Positions 30,833 to 43,925 are shown, counted from the first letter of the stretch. The stretch is 64,000 nucleotides of DNA from Owenia fusiformis (GCA_903813345.2 CAIIXF020000007.1:39449671-39513670), one strand, 5' to 3'. Made by a program: numbers and translations. The notes: a model not told the origin generated them from the letters alone.

Positions 30833-33563
30833 CCAATAAACAACATGTAGTTATACTAGCATGGCCGGCAGTGTAGCAACTGATTGGTTTAATGCAATAA
30901 TTTCTATCATAGTTAGAGGATAGTGTTTCGAGCTGGTAATTAAAGGGTAAATTCAGTCAAAATGTTGTGGAAATTAAGTCAGGATGGAATCAATTTGAAT
31001 TTGCAAAAACATATTTTTCCCGCAGCTAACAGTTAATATCAAGTTTGAATTCCCACACATGGTTGAGGAATCACATTTATTGCTTGAATTTATATCAGTC
31101 CTGATATCTGAAATAAAACTGCTGATATAGATCATAAACTTTCTGATTTGCGATGCCATATATAAGCCCAGGTAAACTTCTCTAAATCTATCACTACAAA
31201 AAATCGTCTGAGTCATTTATTTTTTGAGAAATACAGAAAAATGAGAGAAAATTTTGAGAAATTTTACAAGTTACAATTAATTGTTAAAAGAAATCATTTC
31301 ACAAAGATTCTAGAATGTTTGATTTCTTCTTTCAAATTTAAGAGAAAAATATAAAATATATGTGTTTGGGTGACATTTGTTGGGACGGTCTTTACAAAAA
31401 AGTGCTTGTGTGGTGAAATAGTTTATGCCTAGTTTAATGTAAGATAAATGCAATTCCTGTCAAAAATCCACCTAAAGAGATTACCATGTGTGAAATGGCA
31501 TCAACAATATTTCTGAACATGCCTTTTTCGCACCGTTTTCTGACTTTTATTTTAAACTTGATGATTTTATATTACAGTTTATAGTTGTGTATGTCCCTAT
31601 TCTGTTTTGAAAAGAACTCATCACTTCAAATATGGATTATTTACAAATTCTACGAAGAGAACTTTTTGTTTATTGTTTGTTTAGCTTCTTCAGTATCAAT
31701 ACAGTTCCTACTTACTCCCACAGGAGCTACCTAAATGTTAGGAGATGTTTCTAAAAAGGGAGCAAATCATAGGGGCTACGGATGACCTATCTTAGCCCTT
31801 TATTAAGAATAATTCTTAAATATTCTTGACCTTTTGAGACTGAAGACATGTCCAAGCAGTATAATTATAAGTTTGAATTGACAAAATATTTATTTGTCAA
31901 ACAAAAATAGGGATACAGATCAGATATGTCCATCATTAGATCGTGATAATAATCTTTTGATCAAGATAAAAATTTCCCAAGCTCCTGCATTTATTAGATT
32001 TTGTATTAGTTCTCTGTTTAAATTGCGATCACATTTCTTTCCTTCTAAATAAAACCCATTCAAAGAAATTCAATCATTTTAGAAATTTTGGTCAATTTCT
32101 CTTAAATCGCGAATCGAAAGCTACGATATTCGGACATTTCTATAAAATTATGTCTTTGCACTATGTGACTGTGGTTTTCTTCTGTGGTAATAGTTCAACT
32201 TCTGTGGTAATCTTAGACAATATCCGGTAATTGACTTGATATATTTTGCATGGAAATTCACCATTTTAATGACTGTCGCGAAAGTAAATTATCCTTTTAA
32301 GAGCGAAAACTTTCACTCATCTCAAAAAAAGTTTTCAAAGAATATATGCTTCAATTACACCAAATGGAACAAAACTTCTGCCACTTTTATGAAAACAACA
32401 TTTTACTAACAATTAAATTTGATGATCCTGTAAAAACCTAATATTCTTATATGGTGGTCTAGCTTTTTGCGTGCGAATCCTATTTTTACAGCCTTCTCCA
32501 ACGAGAGTCAAGGTTTAAAGGCGCATCCACAAATTGTGAAAAAGATAAGGATTACCAAAAAACTAGTGATATTACATCAAAGGGAAAACCTAACCAGGTA
32601 ATTGTTTTAAAAGCAACGATAAACGATTATCACAAATATCTCTAAAAGTGGAATAATGTACTTATGATTTACAACACTTTAAATTCTATAGAAATATTAT
32701 ATACGATGAAGAGAAAATGCTTGATATTCAAATTCTTAGAAATCTGATTACAATTTCTTGGTATTAGATAATTTGAATGTTAGCAAATCACGTCATTTCT
32801 AATGTCATATACATCTGTAATTGGTATTTTTCTTCACATCTTTTAATTGAAAGCAATAATTTATTGGGGATTTATTATAGCGGTATATTGAAGTGTGAAT
32901 TTTTTGACTTTATTTATGATGAAAATGTCTGGTATCTGAAAACAATGCTGCAAATATTTATGTTTTTCCATGATTGACTTATCGTTAAAACTGCTATCTG
33001 TTAATTAACTTAATGTGAAATTGAATCAGATAATGACATCATTTTGAAATTGGGCATCTTTAACCAGCATATTCAATTTGATTTTTTTTAAAGAATATTT
33101 ATAAGTGCAAAGTTTGATAAAGAAAGTACTGTAAAGTGATAATTTGATGTGACCACACACATGCATTTCATTTTCCTCTTTTATATATTATAGCTCAAAT
33201 TATGGGTATTGAAAATCAGAAATATGATACAGCATACAGAACTTGTCAAAAGTGAATGCCTCGGGGAGGAGGTGACAAAATATGACACCATTACAAAATA
33301 TGACACCATATCATTACAAAATATGACACCATATTATTATGAAATTCTGGATTTCTGAAATGAAGAAAATGTTTCAATACATCCAACATTTGATCTAGTT
33401 CAAAATCTTTGATCTCCATTCAAACTTTATACACCATTCTGTTCTGGATGTTATACTCTGTGCAGGATCCATTTCAGTATTTTATACTACCCTCTCATTA
33501 ATACGGATAAGTTTACAGTTTTAATTCTAATTCTGATTTGAGACGATTTTAGCTCTTCAAATG
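30833..33563. other. No gene seen
   Basis: AT-rich stretch. A short 'aaaatatgacaccat' tandem repeat lies at about 33275-33340. No domain-bearing frames or convincing exon-like segments were found. Confidence 0.4.
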
Positions 33564-34003
33564 ACTGCTTGAAAGAGTAAAGGAAAATGTTAAAAGAGTA
33601 AAGGAGCATACTTGAAAGAGTAAAGGAAAATGCTTGAAAGAGTAAAGGAGCATGCTTGAAAGAGTAAAGGAAAATGCTTGAAAGAGTAAAGGAGCATGCT
33701 TGAAAGAGTAAAGGAAAATGCATAAAAGAGTAAAGGAAAATGCTTGAAATAGTAAAGGAAAATGCTTGAAAAAGTAAAGGAGAATGCCTGAAAGAGTAAC
33801 GGAAAATGCTTGAAACAGTAAAGGAAAATGCTTGAAATAGTAAAGGAAAATGCCTGAAAAAGTAAAGGAGAATGCTTGAAAGAGTAACGGAAAATGCATG
33901 AAATAGTAAAGGAAAATGCTCGAAAGAGTAAAGGAAAATGGTAGAAAAAGGAAAGGGAAATGCTTGAATGAGTAAAGGAAAATGCTTGCAAGAGTAAAGG
34001 AAA
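33564..34003. repeat. 22-bp minisatellite, about 20 copies
   Basis: The unit is close to 'gaaagagtaaaggaaaatgc' plus two bases, purine-rich on the plus strand. Several overlapping minus-strand frames with LFQAFSF-type repeats are a consequence of a stop-free repeat, not a likely protein. Confidence 0.95.
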
Positions 34004-36033
34004 CTTCTTATGAGAGATTTTAAAATAAAAATGCTTGAAAAAGTACAGCGTTTAGTTCGTTCAGAGCTAAAGTCTGCAACAGGGTTGTCAGTTGCCACTT
34101 TTTGACCGTCCCAAACACATTTTAAAATAGTCAAATCTTCTGACTATCCTGGATTATATGTACAACATTTTCACTCTGTCTTCAATATATTTCATATGCA
34201 ACAACCCCCCCCCCCCATATGCTCTCTCAATGGTGGTACATAAGGATCCTTATATTGATGGTGTATTTGGGTACTTTACGAAACATCCGAAAATAAGATT
34301 TAATGAATTATTTTTCTGCCATGTTAAACTCTATTTTGTTCGCATACAGGATTTACAAGATGAAATTAATTTCAAACTTCCACACATTTTTCAAAATAAA
34401 GTAGTAAAAAGTATATTAATTAGATTTACACTGACAATCTTTTATGCATGTACCGCCTTATGTTATACAGGTGGCCGACATAAATGTAATTTAGTCAAAT
34501 ACAAGTAAAATATTTATACCCTTTTATTTAGGCTTACTACTTTACTGCGAGCAGTGAATGAAGTGTCTGATTTTCTTGCACATGTCTATACAATGTTGTG
34601 TTTTACATTATGTCTGTAGTCATAATTTTTTCTCTATTTTCCTCTCTTTCGCTCTCATGGAAATTGTAAAATATGGTTGTCATGGTGATTTAGATAATGG
34701 TTTTGGAATTTTTGTCAAATGATACCGGAATCTCATTTTTTAAATCTCCGGGGTCGAATGGATTAAATTGCAATAAAAAACACAAACAAATGATTGCACT
34801 TATGGTACATGACCCTGTGAATGGCTTTAATTAAGGATATCGTTAAACGTTTCTTTAAAAATTGGTATTGTGAAATTACTTTTTGTTATTCATTTTGTAA
34901 TTTACCAGCAAGGATACTTATATTAGTACAAGATTTACAAATAAGTTTTAAGAATTGTTCTTTTGCTTTGCCAGGTAAAAAAACTTACAACTAAAAATAT
35001 GTAAGTATATTCACAGCGACACTCTATAATTACTTCAAATTTCAAAAAATAGTTTTACTCAAAAGCGAAGGATTTGACACTTCAGAAAATTGATACCAAT
35101 TTCAAATATTGAATTCACAGTGTAATATTTATTTAAAATATACAAGTGTATTGCAAATATTGTTTATCATACGGTGAGACTTTTTAAAAACATACAGTTA
35201 CTTATTTTAAGATATTTGATCGAAAAGAGTTTCTTATTGAACACAAAAGACTTGAAGAATTGAAAAAATAATTGACAAGAACTTAAATAATGATTTGAAT
35301 TCAACACTGATAGGCATGAATGAAAATATAAATAAACAACCCCAAAATGTACTTGAAGCACGAAGTTTTAGAAAATCAGACAATGGGGCAGATTTTTTGA
35401 AAACTGTGATAGCTACATTATAAATAATAATAACTTTGGAATAAATAAAACCACATTAATATTACTAATTTGTGGTTTCATCAGTTTTTTTTAAATTGAT
35501 CAAAAGTTATTTGGAAGGGTAGTAGCAACTTCTCTAAGTACATTATTCATGATATTTTTGCTTATTGTGTGTTGATTGGTTTCAAAGTGGAACTTATAAG
35601 TCTCTTAAGACCAGGTAAGATGTACAGGTGTTACACATTTATTGATGATTTCCCTTGCAAAAAAGTCAAACTTCACAGGCAGGTAAAAATACTAGAAAGG
35701 AAAATTTGAGTTGAATAGTTGAGGCTCGGGCACAGAATCATTTAGAAACACTTAAAAATGAGATTCTTACCAAATCTTGATTTTTCTATTAGGAATTCAC
35801 AAAACGAATGAGGATTTCTACGATAATTTGTTGATGGGATATTTACATAGAAAGATATTCATTAATTTATGATTAGTTGTGTAACTTTTCTGTTAATTAT
35901 ATATGAACTGAATTTTTAATTACGGTAAGCATTGATTTATCTATAGTACATTCTAATTCAAATCAAGTTAAATAATTCACTTGTTTTTGATTTTAATTCA
36001 ATATGAAATTAATTTGTTCTCTTTTATTTACAG
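34004..36033. other. No gene supported
   Basis: A 116-residue plus-strand frame at 34158-34508 has no recognised domain, no clear splice context and AT-driven composition, so I do not call it. The remainder is AT-rich and featureless. Confidence 0.35.
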
Positions 36034-36082
36034 AGTATTTAACGGATAAAGAAATGTAAAGAAACCATCTGAAGATCAAGTG
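36034..36082 (+). other. Candidate 5'UTR exon with a minimal upstream ORF
   Basis: The acceptor cttttatttacag and the donor GTAGGT flank 49 bases. Inside is ATG directly followed by TAA (36054-36059), a start-stop element. It lies 2.5 kb before the first coding exon of the Ig gene on the same strand. Weak support: splice-site appearance only. Confidence 0.3.
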
Positions 36083-38167
36083 GTAGGTTTGTTTTTGATT
36101 TTAAAAGCTTTATATATATATTTTTTTTTTATTCTCTCTGTCGAAAATTTATATGTTGATGTAGGCACAAAAGGTCAATATAGGTTTAAAATTTAAGGTT
36201 TAGATCTACTAGATATAGTACTAAAGATAGATCTAAAGATAAGTCAAAGGTGATCTCAAATAGAGGTTTATACTCTTCAATAGTATACTTTTGCTTTCTT
36301 AATGAGAGCATCCTCTCCTTACGAGTCTTTGAATCACAGGGTACCTTGTACACAGAGTCTAGTTATAAACTAGACGAACCTCTCTTTTAAGAAGCGAAGT
36401 CGAACGAATGCAAAGGGTACACTCAGGGTAACCTGATATGTAAAACTTTCGAAGATTTTGATATCGATATTCAACTTCTTAATAAACTAATATCAATATG
36501 ATCCAACTCCATGTCAGACTCAAAACATATTCACACTTTTTTCAATCGTTTTATAGACACCATATTGACAAAAATCAGTATGTGATGACTTAGAATAAAT
36601 ACTGAATATAATACTTTAACCTTTTTTAAGCCGGTAGTTTAAACATTAAAGCAAGTTGTTTGAAGTTAAGACATACAGATGATAAAAATTTGTACTGGAT
36701 TTAGCGGCGACATGAAATTTAAAATGTTATTAAAATATGATATGTACATAAATACCTCGACTATGTTAGCCAGGTAATGCATGATATTGCTAAGCAATTT
36801 TGACACCTCTGAATTCGAAGTCGTCAAATTGCATTGCAAGACATATTTATTCGTCAGTAAAGAATAGGGTAAATACAGCAACCTTCTTGAATAAATAAAA
36901 TATTATAAATACTAGAATGCATACATTTCAGAAATTAACATAAAAGTATGATATATCAGTCTATATTGTTTCGACTTAATTAAATACAGTATTAAGCGTT
37001 ACAGGTTGGTCTTTGGCTCGTCAAGTGAATTCAGCAATTATTAAGCATACTTATAGTTTTATAATTGTAAAGATATATTTACTCTTTAGGGTGTATAGAT
37101 TTACCTAATATGGTCGAAATAACATAGGCATCCTTTTACAAATATTCCACTATTAGATATTTAAATGAACCATGGATTTGAATAAACATCAACTTTCTCA
37201 AAATTGATTTAGTTATTTTATGCATCATTTTCTCATTCTGTACAGTGTAGTTGGGTTTTTATTAGGGTTGTATGGCTGCTTTTGAAGATTAAAACCTGCG
37301 TATATTTCTGTTTATCTCTTTCATTTCATGAATGGGATCTCCGATAAATATAAAGGAAAGTGAATTTTTTGTAAGGGTTCTATTGTCAGCCATGCAATAG
37401 TGTTGCAAATAAGTAGAATTTAAACAGTTTAAGACTGGCATGGAGTAGAGGATATTACATTTTATTCTAAAGGTAGAGGGCTATTTCATTTATAGATCTT
37501 AAAAATTAACATTTTCCTTTATCTTTTAAGTTCTAAATATTGTAATTTATTGTAAGAGACAAATGGGTCTTATTGTAACGTATGTATTATTGTTTCAGGT
37601 AAGTTCAATTGAAAACTGGCATGAATTATAGATAAGTTGCACCTAAGTTGAATTAAACAGTTTGAAACTGACATAAAGGAGGTTTTATTACAATTGAAAT
37701 AAATCTAAGGAGTGGTTTTAGAGTTATTTGTATAAATGAGTTATGATTGAACTTAATAATTTGATAGTTTCTTCTAAAAAGTCATAAATATTACAATTTG
37801 TATAAAATTACTTTAGCGAATAAAATACAAATTAAGTTGTGTTTTTTAGATTGTGCCATTTCCATTTTGTTGAAAGGAATATTCAACTTAGAAAAATGAG
37901 TGTACGATACTCATGTGAGTTTAGATAATTTATAACAATTTTGTGGCAGGTTAAATATTGTTCATTAACTGAATATAGTACCCCTCTGTATTTCTAATAA
38001 AATACAATTTTACGAAAAATCTTTCACAAAATAACTCCCTTTAATCACAGCTCATAATTTATTCGTGGCTAGGAAATTCAGAATACTGTTCAATGGAAAA
38101 GAAATCTCAGTAGATTTTTATTTACTTATTGTACGAAAATCATTTTTAAAACTCTCTTTTATACATG
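36083..38167. other. No gene seen
   Basis: AT-rich, probably intronic if the 36034 exon belongs to the Ig gene. No repeats of note. Confidence 0.35.
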
Positions 38168-38199
38168 CTGAGACTAACATAATTTTATGATGGTCTCAG
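38168..38199. repeat. Small palindromic repeat (copy 2)
   Basis: CTGAGAC and GTCTCAG flank 'taacataattttatgatg', as at 4285-4313. Confidence 0.6.
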
Positions 38200-38550
38200 A
38201 TACATGGTATCATAGGATGCTGCATACTCGCTTACCAGTTTGATTTTCAATAAATTCATACTTTGGTAATCCAATATGGAATTCTGGGCCTCGATTATTT
38301 ATGGTACATGCCCTTATAAACACCTACACAATCTGAGTGTCAAAACTAAAAAACGACTACAACATTTAATAATAGACCATCATTCATTGAACATATTCAT
38401 CAAGACAATTTTTCAAATATGTCTTATGTTACCTCCTTCTCAAGCCATCTCTTTATTTAGTTTAATGGCTAGAGTCTCGTATAAGCCTCGTGTACTTTAA
38501 ATAAGCATATTTTGAATTTATTTCCAGTTACTCAAAACAATTCGTGGAAG

Positions 38551-40555
38551 ATGCATTTTGGACGTGAGTTAGTTCCAATCTTGCTTGTCTTTGTGACATT
38601 TACATCTGCCATCTATATTGAAACAAAGAAACCAAGTCGGTTTCAGATCTACAAGAAGCACCTGAAGAAAAGAGGAAGGCAGTTGTTTAAGAGTGATCCA
38701 GTAAGTGGGCTTTTTTGTCAGAAAGAAAAGGCTTTTTCTGAGAGGGTAATAGAAAAGGAGAGAGTGGACGAAAAAAGCAGATAGATAAAGGGAGTGAAAG
38801 AGAAATGGTGAAAGAGGGTAAGAGTAAGGGAGAAATAGGGAGAGAAATGGAGATAAAGGGGGAGAGAGAGGGGAAGAAAATGAGAGATGGAAATGACAGG
38901 AGAGCACGTGAAAATCAATGAGAGATAGAGGGTGTCAGGGGGCAGGGGTAGAGGAAAGAGAGGTGGAGAAAGGAGTCGAGAGTAAGAGTGAGTGAGAGTG
39001 AGAAGGGAGGGAGAAAAGAAGGAGAATGGCATGACTGTCACGAATGATAGGTTTTTTGCAATGATAAGTTGATTATGCATATTGACAATTTGAAGAATCA
39101 AATTGCATTGCCACTAATTGCAGATATGAAAACTGGGAGGAATGACATTTGTGGGAAGCATGTGTCTATTCTAAAATTGCCATTTTTAAAGGATGTTTTC
39201 ATCAAGTGTTTCTTAAAGTGTAAAGCTGCAAAAAACTTCACAAATTGTTAAATGCAAATTGATTCAAAATGGTAATTTAAGAAATGCAGTGTATTTAGGT
39301 AGGTCTTAATCTTATTGTGATTGTCATCATTGTTGTTTCACAAGTTTGCATCTCTTTTCAGGACATTGATAACTACCTAAGTATATATGACACTGACGTG
39401 ATGATATGGCGTTGTCGTAACGCAATCCAGCCCCCGTATGATGGCAGTCCCATTCCAGTAGTGGGTGAGTCTCTATTCAACACAGAGCTTTTCTTCCTTT
39501 CAATTGTTGGCCATTGTCCAACATGCATCGAAAATGTAATGTGGGATGATGGGCATGTTTTCATCTCCGTAGAATAGAATATTTGTTTTAGTATTTATAC
39601 ACAAAAGCACGAGTCGGGAATAAGCTTTAGTGTTGTATAGGGCTATAGATGGAAAATACAGGACATATTAAAAGATGGAACCAAAAGGTGTTTACATTAA
39701 GAGGTGTTCAGACAAGAGAGGTATCCAGATAAACAGGTTTTACTGTAGTGTTAATATGTATTGATTAAAAGTGTGGTTACCTCTTAACATGAGTATAAAT
39801 TAAATTGAAAGCTTTTGTTTCAGAATTGTACTGTGAAGTCCTCGGGTCCGTGGCGGATCTTCAGTGGTTCCATAATGGCAAAAAGATTCATGTTGGTTTG
39901 TACATTTCCTGATGTTTTAAAATCTTCATGAAAAAATAATGTGAATTTATTGACCCATTTTCTTCAGTGTTATATAATGGGTATACAAAGGTTGTCAACA
40001 GGATTGATCGATGGTTAGTATCTGTAACAAATGGCAGGTGGTGATATTTTGCATATTACGACCTTGTACTCACTTAGACCAAATGCGGAAGACCAAATAT
40101 TGTTGAAAAATACACTAATTATTAGATAGGAGAATGATTAATGTCATTGTCGTCTCCACATATACAGGATCGAATCAACATCTCAATCAAAGATTTTAAC
40201 AATGTCTTAATTCCCCTCCCTCGCACACCATTCAAAAACCATTATCACGTTCCAAAATAATTTTCCAGAGAGGAATCCAAGATACCAACTGTCCGCTGTG
40301 TCTCACTACTACCGTCATTACTGGTTCAACCAATGGATAAATTTCACGCTGAAAATCTTCAACGCGACCAACAAGGATTCTGGGATATACACCGTCAAGG
40401 CGATTAGCCCAAAAAAGAAGACTCAATCAAAAACGGTATTCATGGATATTTCCGTGAAACAGTGGAGTCTAAAACATCACCGTAGTCACAATATGATAGA
40501 GAAGATTCAACGATACAAGTATTATAAACGTATGCGCAGGAGAGACTCCCAATAA
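38551..40555 (+). CDS. Secreted single Ig-domain protein, 4 coding exons, 203 aa
   Basis: Coding exons are 38551-38700, 39362-39464, 39824-39895 and 40269-40555, with matching phases; the first exon begins at acceptor tttatttccag (38528). A hydrophobic signal peptide (LVPILLVFVTFTSA) is followed by a basic stretch (KKHLKKRGR). An I-set-like Ig fold spans about residues 80-160: YC88, W99 with FHNGKK, then NKDSGIYTVKA. The residue at the second canonical Ig cysteine is V151. The only other cysteine is C68, before the fold. Two N-glycosylation sites (N133, N140) and a very basic tail (YKYYKRMRRRDSQ) suggest an extracellular ligand or matrix-binding protein. The stop codon overlaps an AATAAA hexamer (40551-40556). 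I do not recognise a named family. Confidence 0.85.
38715..39025. repeat. Purine-rich (GA) tract in Ig gene intron 1
   Basis: About 300 bases are almost all A and G on the coding strand, starting just after the donor of the first coding exon. Apparent minus-strand frames rich in S, L, P and F are artefacts of this composition. Confidence 0.85.
40016..40066. repeat. Short dispersed repeat (copy 1)
   Basis: 'atctgtaacaaatggcaggt' and 'ggtgatattttgcat' recur at 57279-57326 with few changes. This copy is in intron 3 of the Ig gene. Confidence 0.7.
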
Positions 40556-40692
40556 AGTAAACGCGAGTTAGTTAGTAAGATTGAAAACATATCAAAGAAA
40601 TGAATGAGTCCTGTCCTCTGAACCTGTCCTTGGATGATTATTTTTACTGTTCAACTATCTTTATTAAAGGATTTCTTTTGGATCAGTGATAA

Positions 40693-41670
40693 TGTTTGCA
40701 TCACAAATGAGTGATAACATTAAAGTTCACATCAGGTTTGAGTGACTACACATCAGGTTTGAGAGACTACATTAAAGTTCACATCAGGTTTGAGTGACTA
40801 CATTAATGTTCAAATCAGGTTTGAGTGACTACATTAAAGTTCAAATCAGGTTTGAGTGACTACATTAAAGTTCAAATCAGGTTTGAGTGACTACATTAAT
40901 GTTCAAATCAGGTTTGAGTGACTACATTAAAGTTCAAATCAGGTTTGAGTGACTACATTAATGTTCAAATCAGGTTTGAGTGACTACATTAAAGTTCAAA
41001 TCAGGTTTGAGTGACTACACATCAGGTTTGAGAGACTACATTAAAGTTCACATCAGGTTTGAGTGACTACATTAATGTTCAAATCAGGTTTGAGTGACTA
41101 CATTAAAGTTCAAATCAGGTTTGAGTGACTACACATCAGGTTTGAGAGACTACATTAAAGTTCACATCAGGTTTGAGTGACTACATTAATGTTCAAATCA
41201 GGTTTGAGTGACTACATTAATGTTCAAATCAGGTTTGAGTGACTACACATCAGGTTTGAGAGACTACATTAAAGTTCACATCAGGTTTGAGTGACTACAT
41301 TAATGTTCACATCAGGTTTTAGTGACAACAGTGAAGTTCAAATCAGGTTTGAGTGACTCCATTAATGTTCACATTAGGTTTGAGTGACTACAATAAAGTT
41401 CATATTAGCTTTGAGTGACTACATTTAAGATCACATCAGGTTTGAGTGACTGCATTAAATTTCACACCAGGTTTGAGTGGCTACATTAAAGTTCACATCA
41501 GGTTTGAGTGACTACATTAAAGTTCACATCAGGTTTGAGTGACTACAATAAAGTTCATATTAGGTTTGAGTGACTGCAATAAAGTTCATTTCAGGTTTGA
41601 GTGACTGCAATAAAGTTCACTTCAGGTTTGAATGACTACATTAAAGTTCACGTCAGGTTTGAGTGAGTAC
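40693..41670. repeat. 31-bp minisatellite downstream of the Ig gene, about 31 copies
   Basis: The unit is close to 'caggtttgagtgactacatt' followed by 'aaagttcaaat'. It has a higher-order pattern: short 'acacatcaggtttgagagac' units recur at about 40747, 41017, 41132 and 41246, separated by varying numbers of full units. It begins about 140 bases after the stop codon, so it may be partly transcribed as 3'UTR. Confidence 0.95.
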
Positions 41671-42833
41671 CATATGGTACCATAGACACAAATCATACAG
41701 TACCATATGCTACCATGAACCTGGTCCTGTATGGCGCTGTGTGGTACCATGGTTTCAGATTGCAGAGGGGGGGGGGGGGGGTGGTGTACAGGCTGAGATT
41801 ATATGATGTATATAAGGAATAATATATGTATGCAAAGGAGGTTGAATCTATACATTTAATGGCTTAAAACCTATGAAAACTTTTCATGAAAGTCATGCAA
41901 TACAGTAAAGCTGTCAAGTGGAGCACCTCGGTTAATGGGCCCATAAAACCAATAATTGGGACCATATTGTAAAAATTAAAGGCCCTTTTTGTAATTTGGC
42001 CTAAAAATTAAAAATAGGGCCCAAAGACCAAGTGATGCCCCAAAAATGCGTACTAATTGATGCCCTGTACAATTTTGAGCCCAAACATCTCTATGGGTCC
42101 AACAATTTTTTTCTGGGTCCATATTATGCCCCCTCCCCAGATCGGCCAATGATTGGGGCAGTCATTAGAATCCTTAATATAACAATTACCCCAATAGTAC
42201 ATTTTTGCCATTGACTCTTTAATACATTATAAAGCATGACTCTCAGGAAATGTTTGATAGGTAGCTCACACAGTTCTATAGTGACTAGAAATGTCAAGAA
42301 AAGGCTATGTTAGTAAGGTTGCCAACATTTAGACTGACTTTGAATACACCATTTTGAAATAATTAATATATCCAGAAACTACAGTTAAAATGTAACAAAT
42401 ATTCCAAAAATTCATATTTTTCAAGATTTTGGGGATTTTTCTTCATGGATTTTCCCAAAAGTTGGCAGCCAGCAAAATAACTTTATTTATTTTTTATTAC
42501 TCATTTGTAAATATTTGCTAGAGATCTAGTTGATGTTAATTAGTTAGATATAATGTAAATACAATTTATATTTTTGCACTGCAATATCATCTTTGATATT
42601 TAATTTAATTGATTAGAAATCTGAATGTAATATTTAAATCATAGAAAGGCAATTAGGAATCTATATTTGTGTAGAATGATCTATTTCACCACTTTCACAA
42701 TCATGTATACATGATATACTCATACTGTTTGCAATTCTACTTTGTCATTCTTTGAAAACAGAATAAAACAGTGAAATATAAGCGATGTGTTTTTGTTTCA
42801 TAAAATACATGTGCATGCATCTGAATAACTGAA
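41671..42833. other. No gene seen; GGGCCC-rich repeat fragment
   Basis: Nested 'taccatatggtacca' palindromes lie at 41677-41750, and a G-run near 41766. A 'gggccca'-rich segment (41935-42135) resembles 23879-24115. The rest is AT-rich. Confidence 0.45.
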
Positions 42834-42933
42834 TAAAGGAGGATTGGGTAACGTTCCGGCATTCTTAAACCAAAGTGGTCTATGCCAGTCAAAAGATGAT
42901 CGCAAAGAACTTCTGGGAGCAAATCCTCCTTTA
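42834..42933. mobile_element. 100-bp inverted-repeat element sharing family A ends
   Basis: TAAAGGAGGATT at the left and AATCCTCCTTTA at the right are perfect 12-bp inverted repeats, and 'ctgggagc' next to the right end matches the family A ends. The interior is unrelated and short, so it is probably a deletion derivative. Confidence 0.8.
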
Positions 42934-43775
42934 TCAATAATATTGTATTCAACCTAGTTCTTGTTCAACACTCCCCTCCCTCATTCCCCCATTTCAACAC
43001 CCTACTCTCCCACTCCCCATTCCCCTCCCCTATTCACCCAAACAATGGTTGGAATGAAAAATATGTACTTGTTCATGGGCGTAGGGCTATATTTTGAGTT
43101 GGTACGCCCATTTAGGTATGTCTGATTGTGTGGCCGAAGGCCGCGACTCTTTTATTTTCAAAGAAGTTATTTGATGCTATCTAAGCGTTTTTATCAACTT
43201 TAAATAGTTGTATTCTGATTAAACGTAATGGTTAAATATACAAATACAGAATCATCAATAAATGTGCAAATTAATGCACATTTTAAACCTTTTTCCAAAT
43301 TCATTTGGTTCGCATACATGTGCGTATTGTGCATAACAGGCGCTACGCCCATGATGTTACGTAATATACGTATGTGTAAATGAGAAGCAACTCAACTTCA
43401 GAACAAGTACATTAGCCAACTTAAAAAATATAATATACAATAAAAGGGCAACATCGTAACAGGAAAATATCCAAACACATGGAAGATCTATTCTTAGAGT
43501 TTTAAAAGCACAAGTGGTAACATAAAAACATTGATTGCTCTTGTAAGTGACTGCCAACGCTGCCAACCAAACACAATCCAGGGTTGACGAATGACCCTTT
43601 GGCATCCCCATCCTCTATGATAAAAACCCATAAGTGAACAGAAGCCCCCCCCCTATGTTATCTATAGAGTATTCAGTATATTATATGGAGAACTACCCAT
43701 TATCGTGTAAATACCGGATAAATAAATACCAATGCCTGTGCTTGAGATGGTTATATTACCTTATTTCATTTATAG
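42934..43775. other. No gene seen
   Basis: Contains a C-rich patch (42970-43030) and AT-rich DNA. An upstream signal-peptide exon for the candidate at 43776 could be here, but I could not identify one. Confidence 0.35.
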
Positions 43776-43925
43776 ATGGCAGCTAACACAACTCTATGCG
43801 CAAACTTAACCGATTCGCGTGTAGAATGTAGCTCTTATCAATATTGGAAAACTTTTCAAACTTTAGAAATGTTGATGAGAAAGTCAATTTATGGAATCTG
43901 CAACCAAAATTCGACCTTAGATGAG
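43776..43925 (+). CDS. Candidate exon of a secreted cysteine-rich protein
   Basis: It begins right after an acceptor (tttatttcatttatag) with ATG and runs 50 codons to a strong donor (GTAAGT), phase 0 at the end. The peptide has three cysteines (8, 18, 42) and three N-glycosylation sequons (NTT, NLT, NST) but no signal peptide of its own, so a signal-peptide exon would be needed upstream. The high density of sequons and cysteines argues for an extracellular domain. I do not recognise the family. The exon at 48126 may belong to the same gene, but the phases do not join directly. Confidence 0.45.

Noticed and set aside
33487-34134. Three overlapping long minus-strand frames with LFQAFSF-type repeats
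   Set aside because: They lie on a 22-bp minisatellite. A stop-free repeat unit opens several frames at once; there is no start context, signal or domain.
34158-34508. 116-residue plus-strand frame
   Set aside because: No recognisable motif and no supporting context; includes translation of a C-run.
38276-38500. 74-residue frame vaguely like a retrotransposon reverse transcriptase C-terminus (W..IIYGTCP..HLHNL...KKR)
   Set aside because: Only a handful of residues fit and no neighbouring reverse transcriptase remains; too weak to call.
38718-39101. Minus-strand frames rich in Ser, Leu and Pro
   Set aside because: They are translations of a purine-rich intron tract read on the pyrimidine strand.
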